A stretch of DNA of 64,000 bases from Psychrobacter sp. UBA3483 (GCF_002377905.1 NZ_DFQS01000059.1:1-64000), one strand, 5' to 3'. Numbered from the stretch's first letter, positions 1-9,238 are shown. Numbers and translations are program-made. The notes: generated by a model not told the origin, from the sequence alone.

Positions 1-432
1 CTTTTGTATTTGATACACTATAAGTACGCTATGTCGAAATAGCCTGCGCTCGTGCTCGGCATTTTCGCGCTTGCTGTTATCTGTTTATCTAACATTTCAC
101 CTTACTATTATTATCAATATGGTGGCCTAGCTCACGCTATTATTTAGTGAATAACTATCTATATATGTGTTATCTAAGCTGGCTATTTTTAAGCTAAATA
201 TTTTGGTAGCGTAAAACTTCTTTTTAAAACGTCCATCATAAATTAATCATACATTTTTATTAATTTTTTTATTAATAAAGAAACGGTATTTTATTGTCTG
301 TTTTTTATAAAGAATAACTTATTGAGTGCTTCACTTAATGGTAATCAATAAGTAAGTTATAAAGTTAAAGAATAGGTAAATTAAAATATATTTTGTATGG
401 TGATTAAAATAATAAAATGGAAATAATACATT
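1..432. other. Intergenic region upstream of rtcB
   Basis: No open reading frame with coding character is visible on either strand. The last 250 bases before rtcB are very AT-rich, with several runs of A and T, and probably hold the rtcB promoter, but no convincing -35/-10 pair stands out. No RtcR-type enhancer or -24/-12 (sigma-54) element was recognised by eye. Confidence 0.5.
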
Positions 433-1647
433 ATGAGCATTCAATTAGTATTAAATGAAAATCGTAAATCTGGCGTACCAGTCAAGATTTATACCTCAGA
501 TATTGAGCAAGAGGCGATGCAGCAATTACGCAATTTGGCTCAGCTGGAGTTTGTACATTCGCATATCGCGGTGATGCCTGATGTACACGTTGGTAAAGGC
601 GCTACCGTTGGAAGTGTGATTCCGACCAAATCCGCCATCATTCCGGCTGCAGTCGGTGTTGATATTGGCTGCGGTATGAACGCGGTGCGTCTATCTCTGA
701 CGGCAAGTGATTTACCTGATAGCTTAAGGACATTACGCTCAGTAGTCGAGCAGCAAGTGCCAGTTGGCTTTAATATGCACAAACAAATCCAAGCCAAAAA
801 CTCAACGCTTGACCCGTTAGGTAAACGCTTAAAACCGATTACTGATAAGCATCCAGGTTTGCTCAAGATGCTCAAAGGCTTTGAGCGTACGTGGGCAAAG
901 CAACTTGGCACATTGGGTGGTGGCAATCATTTCATTGAGCTGTGCTTAGATGAAAACAATAATGTCTGGGTCATGCTGCATTCTGGTAGTCGCGGCATTG
1001 GTAATTGTATTGGTCAGTACTTTATTAATCTTGCCAAAAAAGAGCGTCAATCGCGCTTTGGTCATGTGCCAGATCGGGATTTGTCTTACTTTGCTGAAGG
1101 CTCTGATAGTTTTACTGATTATGTTGAGGCGGTGGATTGGGCGCAGGATTATGCACTAGAAAACCGCCGTGAAATGATGCGTTTGGTCATTAAAGCCATG
1201 CAGTCACCACAAGCGGGGTTGCCACGTTTTCAGCTTACCAAAGAAGCCATCAATTGCCATCACAACTACGTCAATGAAGAGGTGCATTTTGGTGAACACG
1301 TCTATGTCACGCGTAAAGGCGCTATCAGTGCCTACCAAGGTGAGCTGGGGATTATTCCCGGCTCTATGGGCGCAAAATCCTTTATCGTCCGAGGTCTTGG
1401 CAATGATGAATCGTTTTGCTCGTGCTCGCATGGCGCAGGTCGACAAATGAGCCGAGGCAAAGCCATACGAGCATTTAGCATTGATGAGCTCAAAGCGCAA
1501 ACCGAAGGCGTTGAGTGCCGTAAGGACAAAGGCGTCATCGACGAGATACCCGGTGCTTATAAAGACATTGAAGAAGTGATGGCCAACCAAGCCGACTTAG
1601 TTGAAGTGGTGCATACGCTGAAGCAAGTAATGTGCATTAAGGGTTAG
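433..1647 (+). CDS. rtcB: RtcB-family 3'-phosphate RNA ligase (RNA-splicing/repair ligase)
   Basis: GTP- and Mn2+-dependent ligase that joins RNA 2',3'-cyclic phosphate or 3'-phosphate ends to 5'-OH ends in RNA repair. The 404 residues match the length of E. coli RtcB (about 408), and the sequence is colinear with it. Visible family motifs are PDVHVGKGATVGSVIP (49-64), VGVDIGCGMNAVR (74-86, with the metal-ligand pair D77 and C80), GGGNHFIEL (H166), HSGSRGIGN (H183), NCHHNYV, and GSMGAKSFIVRGLGN followed by SCSHGAGR, which carries the His that is guanylylated in this family. The ATG at 433 has a GGAAA-like ribosome site. No rtcA, rtcR or archease gene lies beside it in this window; a small basic ORF follows 48 bases after the stop. 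The assignment is secure; the physiological substrate is not known from sequence. Confidence 0.96.
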   Translation: MSIQLVLNENRKSGVPVKIYTSDIEQEAMQQLRNLAQLEFVHSHIAVMPDVHVGKGATVGSVIPTKSAIIPAAVGVDIGCGMNAVRLSLTASDLPDSLRTLRSVVEQQVPVGFNMHKQIQAKNSTLDPLGKRLKPITDKHPGLLKMLKGFERTWAKQLGTLGGGNHFIELCLDENNNVWVMLHSGSRGIGNCIGQYFINLAKKERQSRFGHVPDRDLSYFAEGSDSFTDYVEAVDWAQDYALENRREMMRLVIKAMQSPQAGLPRFQLTKEAINCHHNYVNEEVHFGEHVYVTRKGAISAYQGELGIIPGSMGAKSFIVRGLGNDESFCSCSHGAGRQMSRGKAIRAFSIDELKAQTEGVECRKDKGVIDEIPGAYKDIEEVMANQADLVEVVHTLKQVMCIKG

Positions 1648-1695
1648 TTGGTTTTGCAAAACAGATTTAGAGATATTAAAAATATAGGTAACAAT

Positions 1696-1932
1696 ATGAG
1701 CTTAAAACAAACCTTAAAAAAGGCCAAACGAATTGAACGGCAGCTGGAACAGCAAAGTACCACAACCAATCAAAACTTACTTGGTGCTATAAAACCACGA
1801 AATTATCTGGCGCTAAATCCACTGCTCAAAAAAGGTGGTGTTCATGAAAAAGAAGATATTGATATCGTGCGTAAAAAACGCCGCCGTGAAACCAAGCAGC
1901 AATTGCGGAAGACCGATTGGTTATCACAGTAA
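1696..1932 (+). CDS. Small basic hypothetical protein downstream of rtcB
   Basis: 78 residues from the ATG at 1696; the same frame is open back to the rtcB stop, with a TTG at 1648. Not recognised. It is rich in Lys, Arg and Gln, especially at the N-terminus (KQTLKKAKRIERQLEQQ, probably helical) and near the C-terminus (RKKRRRETKQQLRK), with no membrane segment and no Cys. That composition suggests a nucleic-acid- or ribosome-binding peptide, but this is inference. It lies 48 bases after rtcB in the same direction and before the terminator at 1960-2000, so it should be on the rtcB transcript. The ribosome site is weak (AGGTAA). Confidence 0.6.
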   Translation: MSLKQTLKKAKRIERQLEQQSTTTNQNLLGAIKPRNYLALNPLLKKGGVHEKEDIDIVRKKRRRETKQQLRKTDWLSQ

Positions 1933-1959
1933 AGACAATTACTTTTAACATTCACGCAC

Positions 1960-2000
1960 AAAAAAGCCGCTCCCTACTTAAATAGAGAGCGGCTTTTTTA
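1960..2000. terminator. Bidirectional intrinsic terminator between rtcB operon and miaB
   Basis: The stem AAGCCGCTCCCT / AGAGAGCGGCTT is flanked by an A-run on the left and a T-run on the right, so it can end transcription from both the rtcB operon (+) and the convergent miaB (-). Confidence 0.85.
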
Positions 2001-2023
2001 TTTATACAGTTTTTTCTAAAGGG

Positions 2024-3532
2024 TTAAGCCAACACCTCGATAAGCTCGCCTTTTACCATATGCGGACTGACAAAATCAGTCACACGTACACTGACGATTT
2101 TACCCAGTAGCTCATCTACTTTATCAACGTCAAAAGGGAACATCACGGTACGGGTATTGTCCGCTGTACCGATTAAGCAATCAGGGTGACGATTGGCCAC
2201 TTGCTCAACCAAGACGCGGGTGGTGGTGCCAACCATTTCATGGGTTTTGGCAAGGGTTGAATCGATAATAACCTGTTGAAATTCTGCCAAGCGTGCCTTT
2301 TTAGTTGCGAAGCTCACATCGTCGGGTAGTTCTGCGGCTGGTGTGCCCGGACGCTTAGAATAGATAAAGCTATAAGAGTGATCGAAGTTTAATTCTTTTG
2401 CCAAGTTTAAGGTGTCTTGGAAGTCTTGATCGCTCTCACCGGGGAAGCCGATAATAAAGTCACTCGATAGGTGAATATCAGGGCGTATGGCTTTGAGCTT
2501 ATTAATCTGATTGATATAAACATCAATGGTATGGTTGCGTTTCATCGCCGCCAAAATAGCATTTGAGCCACTTTGAACGGGCAGATGCAGGTGTGACACC
2601 AGCTCTGGCAACTTGGCGTAAGCATCAATAATATCATCGGTGAACTCTAGCGGATGGCTGGTGGTATAGCGAATGCGCTCGACACCATCGACATACGAGA
2701 CATAATGCAAGAGCTCAGCGAATCGGCAAATACTGCCGTCGTCTTTTTCGCCGCGATAGCCATTGACGTTTTGTCCGAGCAGGTTAATCTCGCGCACGCC
2801 TTGAGCAGCGAGGCTATCAATTTCTGCCAAGACATCATCAAGCGGACGCGACAATTCTTCGCCGCGCGTATAAGGCACAACGCAAAATGAGCAATATTTT
2901 GAGCAGCCTTCCATGATGGAGACAAAGGCTTTATAGCCCTCTACTCTTGGTTCTGGTAAAAAATCAAACTTTTCAATACTTGGGAATGACACATCTACCG
3001 TACCGATACGGTTTTTAGGCGAGATAGAACGCTGCTCATGCGACTGATCATACAGCTCTGGCAGACGGTGTAAGGTTTGTGGACCAAAAACCATATCAAC
3101 ATAAGGCGCGCGTTTTTGGATATTGTCGCCTTCTTGCGAGGCCACGCAGCCGCCAACACCGATAACCAAATCAGGACGTTTTTCTTTTAATTTGCGCCAG
3201 CGACCCAATTCTGAAAACACCTTTTCTTGCGCTTTTTCGCGAATCGAGCAGGTATTCATTAATAGCACATCGGCTTCGTCAATATTATGGGTAACTTCCA
3301 TCCCGTGTGAATCGCCCAATACATCAATCATTTTGCCAGAGTCATAGACATTCATCTGACAGCCTTGAGTGGTGACAAAGACTTTTTTCGGCGTACCACT
3401 GCCATTGACGGGGGTTTGGGCAGTAGACGCTTGAACAGAGTTTGACGCTTCGAGTGCCGTAACGGCAGGCGCAGTAACCCTGGTCTCAACAGCAGCGTCA
3501 TCGATGCGGGGATTAAATACAGTAACACTCAT
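2024..3532 (-). CDS. miaB: tRNA-2-methylthio-N6-dimethylallyladenosine synthase MiaB
   Basis: Radical-SAM methylthiotransferase that converts i6A37 to ms2i6A37 in tRNAs reading UNN codons. Domain order is an N-terminal UPF0004 domain ([11 protein letters not shown] from residue 51), a radical SAM core and a C-terminal TRAM RNA-binding domain (about 430-500). The auxiliary-cluster cysteines are C58, C95 and C129. The SAM-cluster motif GCSKYCSFC supplies C210, C214 and C217. At 502 residues it is longer than E. coli MiaB (474) because of about 48 N-terminal residues rich in Ala, Thr and Val that look disordered. There is no internal Met before residue 60, so the long start is required unless a non-ATG codon is used. 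It stands alone here rather than next to ybeZ/ybeY. Confidence 0.96.
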   Translation of the reverse strand: MSVTVFNPRIDDAAVETRVTAPAVTALEASNSVQASTAQTPVNGSGTPKKVFVTTQGCQMNVYDSGKMIDVLGDSHGMEVTHNIDEADVLLMNTCSIREKAQEKVFSELGRWRKLKEKRPDLVIGVGGCVASQEGDNIQKRAPYVDMVFGPQTLHRLPELYDQSHEQRSISPKNRIGTVDVSFPSIEKFDFLPEPRVEGYKAFVSIMEGCSKYCSFCVVPYTRGEELSRPLDDVLAEIDSLAAQGVREINLLGQNVNGYRGEKDDGSICRFAELLHYVSYVDGVERIRYTTSHPLEFTDDIIDAYAKLPELVSHLHLPVQSGSNAILAAMKRNHTIDVYINQINKLKAIRPDIHLSSDFIIGFPGESDQDFQDTLNLAKELNFDHSYSFIYSKRPGTPAAELPDDVSFATKKARLAEFQQVIIDSTLAKTHEMVGTTTRVLVEQVANRHPDCLIGTADNTRTVMFPFDVDKVDELLGKIVSVRVTDFVSPHMVKGELIEVLA

Positions 3533-3950
3533 AAGCGAAGTCCATGATTGACTAAAAATATAGCGAGGTAGGCGATTAACCGGTGGCGTATTTTATCATA
3601 ATCTGGCATCAATGTGAAAAGTTAGCATAGGCTTACTCTGTTGACGGCATTTGATTATTTATAATAGTATCAATTGCTTATCTATTGCTATTATTCAGAT
3701 AATGGCTTTTAGTACAATTAAGCCTAGTAAAAGCGCCGTAACACCTTTGTGTTACGCATGGCTATCCAATTTATTAACGAAAAGTAAAGCTGATGGTTGA
3801 ATGTGCAACGAGTATAGTATGATGCAGACAACCATATCCGCACTATTGTTTAAATGAGCGTTTTAAGTAGGGTGAAAAATCCTATTTCAAGCCTAGATTC
3901 AAACTGTTTATTTAGCCAAATTATTTAGACCCATTATAAAGAGAATCCGT
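3533..3950. other. Divergent intergenic region miaB / slt
   Basis: 418 bases without a gene, separating two divergent genes, so promoters for both are expected. TTGACG (about 3648) and TATAAT (about 3667) occur but are only about 13 bases apart, too close for a standard pair. The region also holds the perfect hairpin at 3737-3756 described separately. Confidence 0.5.
3737..3756. repeat. Perfect 8-bp inverted repeat with 4-nt loop
   Basis: CGTAACAC-CTTT-GTGTTACG, about 195 bases upstream of the slt start. There is no T-run on either side, so it is unlikely to be a terminator. It may be an operator, or an RNA hairpin in a long slt leader. Confidence 0.6.
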
Positions 3951-6182
3951 ATGTCAAAGCCGCAAGTTGCCCAAAGTATCAAGGATAAAGATGCCAATTA
4001 TCAAAATCATACGCCTAAAAACCATAAAACAACGATGCTAAAAACCAGTGTGCTGAGTGTGGCAACGGCGATGGGCGCGCTGGTATTGTCGCAAGGGGCT
4101 TATGCTGAGCTTACTTGGGGTAATAATACCAGCAGTAATGTCAATAGTTATCCGCCACAAGGTAGCTACCAACCGGACAACTATCAGCCTCAAAGCTATC
4201 AACCTGATAACTATCAACCGCAAAGCTCGCAGCCAAACAGCAGTTATCAAGCAAACACAGGTTACCAAGCGGATAGTGGCGCAAGCTCATTTACAGCGGC
4301 GGCGATTGCGGCAGATCGCGGTGATGTCAACGCGCTTTATAATTATGAGCAGGAGATGAGTGGCGGTTTGTTTGCCATGTATCCGCCTTATTGGCGTATG
4401 AATTTGGACCTAAACTCACAAAGCCCAGCGGCGGTTACACAGTTTGCCCGCCAGTATCCAGAGACGGTAATGGCAGAAAAGCTGGTTGCCGATTTTGCAG
4501 AAACCAAAGCAGGTTCCAATGATTATGCCGCCGTACGCCAAGTGGCAAACCTCATTACTAATGCCGATGACAGTGAAAAGTGCGCCGTTGCCCTTGGGTT
4601 TAATAACGGCGGCGATAGCATGCGTGCGATGGCGGCCAAGTCCGATGTCTGGCTGACCACCAAAAAACAGCCAGCGCTGTGTGATCAATTGGCGCTAGAG
4701 ATGAATAATAATGCGCTGATTAGCAATCAAGATAGGCTATCACGCCTTAAACGTATGCTGCGTAAAGGCAAGACCGGCGATATTATGGCCTTGTCATCAA
4801 AGTTGGGTACACCGATTCCTTACTCGTCGTTAAGTGAAATTCAGCTCAACCCCTCAGCATTTTTTAGCCGTTTTGCTCGCGAGCCAAACAGCCAGATGAA
4901 TCAATATCTGTATTTGTATGCCATGGGGCGCTTGGCAGAAAAGTCCTACCGTGAGGCAGCGCTACAATTAGATTTTGATGTTAAACAAGACAATCAGCGC
5001 GCAGCGAAGGTATTAAACGATGACACCCGTCGCTACGCTTATCGCATTCTTGGCGTTCAGCGTATGAACCACAATACTGACGACGGTTTTAATGTGGAAG
5101 CGGTCGATTGGTTCCGTAATAGCTTAGATAATGATTTTAGCTTTGAAGAAGCCGAATATTATGCCATGGCGGCGATTCGTTTTAGTCGTTGGGACGATGT
5201 GGTCGAAGCCATCTCAAAAATGGACGCTGAAACGCAAAAAACCAATCAATGGCAATATTGGTTGGCGCGTGCTTATGAGCAATCAGGTGACGTCAACAAA
5301 CGCAACACTGCCAAAAAAATGTATCAAAATCTTGCGAAAAGCAATGAATACTATGGTTTGATGGCCAAGGATAAAGTCGGTCAACGTTTTGATGCCAGCC
5401 GCTTAGGTGGTAATAATTTACCGAATGTTAGTAGTGCTGAGCGCGCACGCGTCATGCAAAACCCGCACTTTGCGCGCGCATTTGCTTTATATAACGCCGA
5501 TGCTAGTCGCGCCTATGCCAATCGCGAGTGGAACTGGGCAGTGAAAAAAGCGCGTGACAATCGCGATGACAATTTGATTATTGCGGCCGCGCGTCAAGCC
5601 TATGATATTGGCTGGCTCGATCGGGCGATTTATGCGGTTGATAATACCGATAGAGTAGACAGCTTGGCACTATCGCATCCAATGCCACACCAATCGGCGG
5701 TCGTGCGCTATAGTCAGTCGGCCGGTATCGATCCGGCATGGGCTTATGGCATCATGCGTCAAGAGAGTCGCTTTGTCTCATCAGCCCGCTCAAACGTTGG
5801 GGCAAGTGGCCTTATGCAGGTCATGCCTGATACCGCTAAATATATCGCGCGTAATTTGGGCGAAACTTATAGCGCCAGTCGCGCCAATAGCGGCGATACC
5901 AATATTCGTTATGGCACCTGGTATATGGGCGATATCTTTGGTAAATTGAACAGCCAGCCGGTTTTAGCGACAGCGGGTTACAATGCCGGACCCAACAATG
6001 CCAAACGTTGGCAGCCAGTTTACGGTTCACTTGCGGCCGACCAATATGTCGAGTCGATTACTTTTCCTGAAACGCGCAATTATGTCAAGCACGTAATGGA
6101 AAACGCCACCATCTATAGCAGTTTGCTAGGTCGCGGTCAGCCTATTAGTCAGCGCATGGGAACCATTCCCGCCGCCTTCTAA
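3951..6182 (+). CDS. slt: Soluble lytic murein transglycosylase (Slt70-type, GH23)
   Basis: Periplasmic enzyme that cleaves the MurNAc-GlcNAc bond with formation of 1,6-anhydromuropeptides, which are later recycled via AmpD (also in this window). The 743 residues begin with an unusually long n-region, then a hydrophobic signal segment ending near ...SQGAYA (residues about 28-52). A low-complexity linker rich in Gln, Pro, Tyr and Ser follows (about 66-105, repeating YQPDNYQPQS). A long alpha-helical superhelical domain carries LARAYEQSGD- and YYGLMA-type motifs. The C-terminal SLT domain has MRQESRF with catalytic Glu605, GASGLMQVMP and AGYNAGPNNAKRW. The ATG has a GAGAA ribosome site. The linker is not a normal part of E. 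coli Slt70. Confidence 0.93.
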   Translation: MSKPQVAQSIKDKDANYQNHTPKNHKTTMLKTSVLSVATAMGALVLSQGAYAELTWGNNTSSNVNSYPPQGSYQPDNYQPQSYQPDNYQPQSSQPNSSYQANTGYQADSGASSFTAAAIAADRGDVNALYNYEQEMSGGLFAMYPPYWRMNLDLNSQSPAAVTQFARQYPETVMAEKLVADFAETKAGSNDYAAVRQVANLITNADDSEKCAVALGFNNGGDSMRAMAAKSDVWLTTKKQPALCDQLALEMNNNALISNQDRLSRLKRMLRKGKTGDIMALSSKLGTPIPYSSLSEIQLNPSAFFSRFAREPNSQMNQYLYLYAMGRLAEKSYREAALQLDFDVKQDNQRAAKVLNDDTRRYAYRILGVQRMNHNTDDGFNVEAVDWFRNSLDNDFSFEEAEYYAMAAIRFSRWDDVVEAISKMDAETQKTNQWQYWLARAYEQSGDVNKRNTAKKMYQNLAKSNEYYGLMAKDKVGQRFDASRLGGNNLPNVSSAERARVMQNPHFARAFALYNADASRAYANREWNWAVKKARDNRDDNLIIAAARQAYDIGWLDRAIYAVDNTDRVDSLALSHPMPHQSAVVRYSQSAGIDPAWAYGIMRQESRFVSSARSNVGASGLMQVMPDTAKYIARNLGETYSASRANSGDTNIRYGTWYMGDIFGKLNSQPVLATAGYNAGPNNAKRWQPVYGSLAADQYVESITFPETRNYVKHVMENATIYSSLLGRGQPISQRMGTIPAAF

Positions 6183-6197
6183 TTCTCTTTGTTTTCT

Positions 6198-6237
6198 AAA
6201 AAAGCCATTAATCGCTCGCTGTTAATGGCTTTTTTTA
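6198..6237 (+). terminator. Intrinsic terminator after slt
   Basis: Stem AGCCATTAA / TTAATGGCT with a 10-base loop, followed by seven T residues; it begins 15 bases after the slt stop. Confidence 0.9.
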
Positions 6238-6590
6238 TAGCGGATATTTAAAAGCCATACACGTGGCATCAGTCATGTTTACGTTTCTGCTATAGATTAA
6301 AAAAAGCAGTTTGCTACCATTGTTTTAATTTCCGGCTGCATTTTCTTTGCTTGATTTGTTGCTTTGTTTTAAGAAAGCCAATAACTTACAACCAACCTAG
6401 CTTAATTTTAGGTAGGGTTTGAGTTCATATACTAACAGCCTGAAGGTTAAAAGTCTGGTTACTAAAAAGCCCAAAAGCTACTATTCGTCATTGCTAGATG
6501 CTCTAACTTCTTATGATTAAAAAATATTTCAATTTGCCCATGTCGTCGCAGGCTAAGCGTCAATTATCTATTCAGACAAAGGTGGGCTCG
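6238..6590. other. Intergenic region after the slt terminator
   Basis: About 350 bases with no coding signal. It presumably carries the promoter of the RNase T2-like gene. If the upstream ATG at 6513 were used, the last 78 bases would be coding, but that ATG lacks a ribosome site. Confidence 0.4.
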
Positions 6591-7292
6591 ATGTCAAAGA
6601 CAACGCTATCAGAGCATTTTAATAAACACTGGTTACGTACAAAGTATGATAATAATAAAGGTAATGCTGCGTTTGGTATAACAGCGTTATTATTGTTGCA
6701 GGGTGCGATTATGCTGCCGGCCCAAGCGGCTAATGCCAGTAAACCGGGTCAGCGGGTGTTGATGATTGAGATGACGCCAGCGCTATGCAGCTTACAGCCG
6801 ACGCGCGCACGTATGCGTCAGTGCTTGGAAGGCTATTCACTCACCGTTTCAGGTCTCGATATGGGTTATGGCGAGCGCTGCGGCCGCGGCAGTGAGCCAC
6901 GTTTGACGCCCCTACAATTAAAAGTCGTCAACCGTATCATGCCCGATACCACAGTGCGTACTCAAGTTTGGCAACGTTATGGTGCTTGTAGTCCGCTCAG
7001 CGCCAGTAGTTATTTTCGCCAAATTACCAATTATGCAGGCGACTTAAAACTGCCAAGCGAGTTGAATACAGGCAATAGCTATACGGTGTTAAAATCTCGT
7101 TTTGTCGGTCAAATGACCCGCTTGAATAATGGCATGTCGGCTAATAGCGTTGACTTGATATGTCAGGTAGGCACGCGCCGCCAAATGGTATTGACTGATG
7201 TGCATGTGTGTTATGAAGGCAGCTCATTCGGCACTTGTAGCAATGTCGTCGACAACTGTGGTAGTAAGTTTATTATTTCAGGTGGCAAATAA
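6591..7292 (+). CDS. Secreted RNase T2-like protein lacking the catalytic residues
   Basis: 233 residues from the ATG at 6591, which has a good ribosome site (AAGGTGGG); an ATG at 6513 in the same frame lacks one. A signal peptide is visible (hydrophobic GITALLLLQGAIMLP, cleavage near AQA-AN). The mature part follows the RNase T2 fold pattern. It starts with LMIEMTPALC. It then has YSLTVSGL where the family has the CAS1 motif (F-T-hHGLWP), and QVWQRYGAC followed by SYF where the family has CAS2 (HEWEKHGTC...YF). It ends with a disulphide-rich tail including LTDVHVCYE, like the family's LTEVRICL. The catalytic His of CAS1 is Ser. In CAS2 the His-Glu pair is Gln-Val and the second His is Tyr. 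It is therefore probably not an active ribonuclease. There are nine Cys in the mature part. The family assignment is by motif order, not by search. Confidence 0.72.
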   Translation: MSKTTLSEHFNKHWLRTKYDNNKGNAAFGITALLLLQGAIMLPAQAANASKPGQRVLMIEMTPALCSLQPTRARMRQCLEGYSLTVSGLDMGYGERCGRGSEPRLTPLQLKVVNRIMPDTTVRTQVWQRYGACSPLSASSYFRQITNYAGDLKLPSELNTGNSYTVLKSRFVGQMTRLNNGMSANSVDLICQVGTRRQMVLTDVHVCYEGSSFGTCSNVVDNCGSKFIISGGK

Positions 7293-7747
7293 TCTTCTTT
7301 CGGTATTGAGTTATTGTCCATTAATAACCCCTCTTTCTACCTTTCATAAATAAAGACAGTAAAGTGCGAATGGCAATCATACGAGCGAATTTATCTATAA
7401 ATGCTTTAAATTTCTAACCTTTATTCTGTCTAAAACGCTTTTTCGCCGTCTTTTAATGCTTCTAATGCTTCTTTGAAACCTCTCTTGATATCTATCTAGC
7501 GCTTTATTCTTTTACCGTTGCGCTAAAAATTTCACGTTCTGCCTGTATAAAATGTAACAATATAATCCGTATTGTCTGCAAACGCGTTTGCGCTTTCTCT
7601 AGACGGTTAATAGGCTGAGGTGCTACACTAGTGAACGGTTTATGACTGCTATATTCAGCGAGCAGGTCGCTATCTCAAACGATATTCATCAATCAAAACC
7701 ATCCATTAGAATTGTGAATTATCTAATCTATAATTAGGGAGTATTCA
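7293..7747. other. mdh upstream region
   Basis: 455 bases with no gene. It contains a TATAAT at 7561-7566 and a perfect palindrome at 7578-7591 (separate entry). A short degenerate repeat (TTTTAATGCTTC / TAATGCTTC) lies near 7450-7475. No terminator for the preceding gene was recognised. Confidence 0.5.
7578..7591. promoter_or_regulatory. Perfect 14-bp palindrome, candidate operator of mdh
   Basis: GCAAACGCGTTTGC reads identically on both strands. It lies 11 bases after a TATAAT box, which would put it at about the transcription start, and about 157 bases before the mdh ATG. The AAACG/CGTTT halves resemble LacI/PurR-family operators. The regulator is unknown. Confidence 0.45.
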
Positions 7748-8737
7748 ATGTCAATGAAACAGCCTTTACGTGTTGCCGTCACTGGTGCCGCTGGTAATAT
7801 CAGCTATGCTATGTTATTTCGTATTGCATCTGGTGAGATGCTAGGTAAAGATCAGCCAGTTATTTTGCAATTGCTTGAAATCACGCCAGCTCTTGACGCC
7901 CTAAAGGGTGTGGTCATGGAATTAGAAGACTGTGCATTCCCATTATTGGCGGACATCGTGCAAACTGATGATGCCAATGTTGCCTTTAAAGATGTCGATT
8001 ATGCTCTATTGGTTGGCGCGCGTCCTCGTGGCCCAGGCATGGAACGTAAAGATCTGCTAGAAGCCAATGCGGCGATTTTCTCAGCGCAAGGTAAAGCATT
8101 GAACGATGTTGCTAGTCGTGATGTCAAAGTATTGGTAGTCGGTAACCCTGCCAACACTAACGCTCTTATCGCTCAGCGTAATGCACCAGATCTGGATCCA
8201 CGCAACTTCACTGCTATGACGCGCCTAGACCACAACCGTGCAATCGCACAGTTGGCTGGTAAAACAGACAGCACTGTCAATGATGTGAAAAAAATGATCA
8301 TCTGGGGCAACCATTCATCAACTCAGTACCCAGACCTAACGGCTGCGACTGTCAATGGCAAACCAGCCTTAGATTTAGTGGATCGTGAATGGTACGAAGC
8401 GACTTATATCCCAGAAGTACAACAGCGCGGCGCCGCTATTATTAAAGCGCGCGGTGCATCATCTGCCGCTTCTGCTGCCAACGCTGCCATCGCGCATATG
8501 CGTACGTGGGCTCTAGGTACAGATGAGAACGATTGGGTCTCTATGGGCGTTTACTCAAACGGCGAATATGGTATTGCTGAAGGCTTAATCTACTCATTCC
8601 CAGTTACTTGCAAGAATGGTGACTGGTCTATCGTAGACGGTGTTGATGTCTCATCTGATTTCTCAAAAGAGAAAATGGCAGCAACCGAGCAAGAGCTTAG
8701 CGAAGAGCGTGATGCCGTAGCACACCTGCTTCCATAA
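7748..8737 (+). CDS. mdh: NAD-dependent malate dehydrogenase
   Basis: Cytoplasmic TCA-cycle enzyme interconverting malate and oxaloacetate. At 329 residues it is the LDH-like, dimeric/tetrameric MDH type found in Acinetobacter and many beta-proteobacteria, not the E. coli type (312). Motifs are the Rossmann loop [11 protein letters not shown] near the N-terminus, [16 protein letters not shown] (mobile loop Arg residues), [16 protein letters not shown], and the catalytic-His motif [11 protein letters not shown]. In most relatives I know the loop reads GAAGQIGY; here it is GAAGNISY. The ATG follows an AGGGAG ribosome site. It is a single gene with its own promoter region and terminator. Confidence 0.96.
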   Translation: MSMKQPLRVAVTGAAGNISYAMLFRIASGEMLGKDQPVILQLLEITPALDALKGVVMELEDCAFPLLADIVQTDDANVAFKDVDYALLVGARPRGPGMERKDLLEANAAIFSAQGKALNDVASRDVKVLVVGNPANTNALIAQRNAPDLDPRNFTAMTRLDHNRAIAQLAGKTDSTVNDVKKMIIWGNHSSTQYPDLTAATVNGKPALDLVDREWYEATYIPEVQQRGAAIIKARGASSAASAANAAIAHMRTWALGTDENDWVSMGVYSNGEYGIAEGLIYSFPVTCKNGDWSIVDGVDVSSDFSKEKMAATEQELSEERDAVAHLLP

Positions 8738-8794
8738 GCAGCCCATTTGCTAAAGCTGATATATCAGCATGAAGCTAAATAGTCGTTAAGCTAA

Positions 8795-8823
8795 AGAGCC
8801 CTCTAGTAAGAGGGCTTTTTTTG
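8795..8823 (+). terminator. Intrinsic terminator after mdh
   Basis: AGCCCTCT-AGTA-AGAGGGCT followed by a run of T residues. Confidence 0.9.
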
Positions 8824-8962
8824 TATCTTAGATAATCGATAATACAATTGATAACGTTAGCTAAACGTTGGTTTACAGCTATTCAAATTAAGCTTGCTAC
8901 AATAAAGTGGTAAATCCAAATAATAAACACCATTAAATCTGTATCATTTAAGGAGAGAAGGT

Positions 8963-9202
8963 ATGTTGGGTGAACCAGAATACAATATGAATGCGTTATT
9001 TGCACAATTGGGCTTGGATAATTCGGATGAAGCGATTGATAAATTCATTGCTGATAATCAATTGGCTAAAGGTGAAGAGCTAAAAAAAGCGCATATATGG
9101 ACCGATAGCCAACGTAAATTTTTAGAAGAAGAGTGGAATAAAGATGCAGCATGGGTTGAGGTTATTGATGACTTAAATGTACGTCTGCATCCTGAAGCAT
9201 AA
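8963..9202 (+). CDS. DUF2789 family protein
   Basis: 79-residue small acidic protein. The pattern MNALFAQLGLDNSDEAIDKFI...WTDSQRKFLEEEWNKDAAWVEVIDDLNVRL matches what I know of DUF2789: an LFxQLGL start, a central W-T/S-xxQxxFL and a terminal W-x-E-x-x-D-x-L-x-x-x-L. The function of the family is not established. There is no signal peptide or membrane segment. It has a strong ribosome site (AAGGAGAGAAGGT) directly before the ATG and its own downstream terminator, so it is a well-expressed monocistron. Confidence 0.82.
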   Translation: MLGEPEYNMNALFAQLGLDNSDEAIDKFIADNQLAKGEELKKAHIWTDSQRKFLEEEWNKDAAWVEVIDDLNVRLHPEA

Positions 9203-9238
9203 CAATAATAATAAAGTATGACCATAAAAAGCATCACG

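Noticed and set aside
3640..3675. Promoter pair TTGACG / TATAAT upstream of slt
   Set aside because: The spacing is about 13 bases, too short for a sigma-70 promoter; not listed as a feature.
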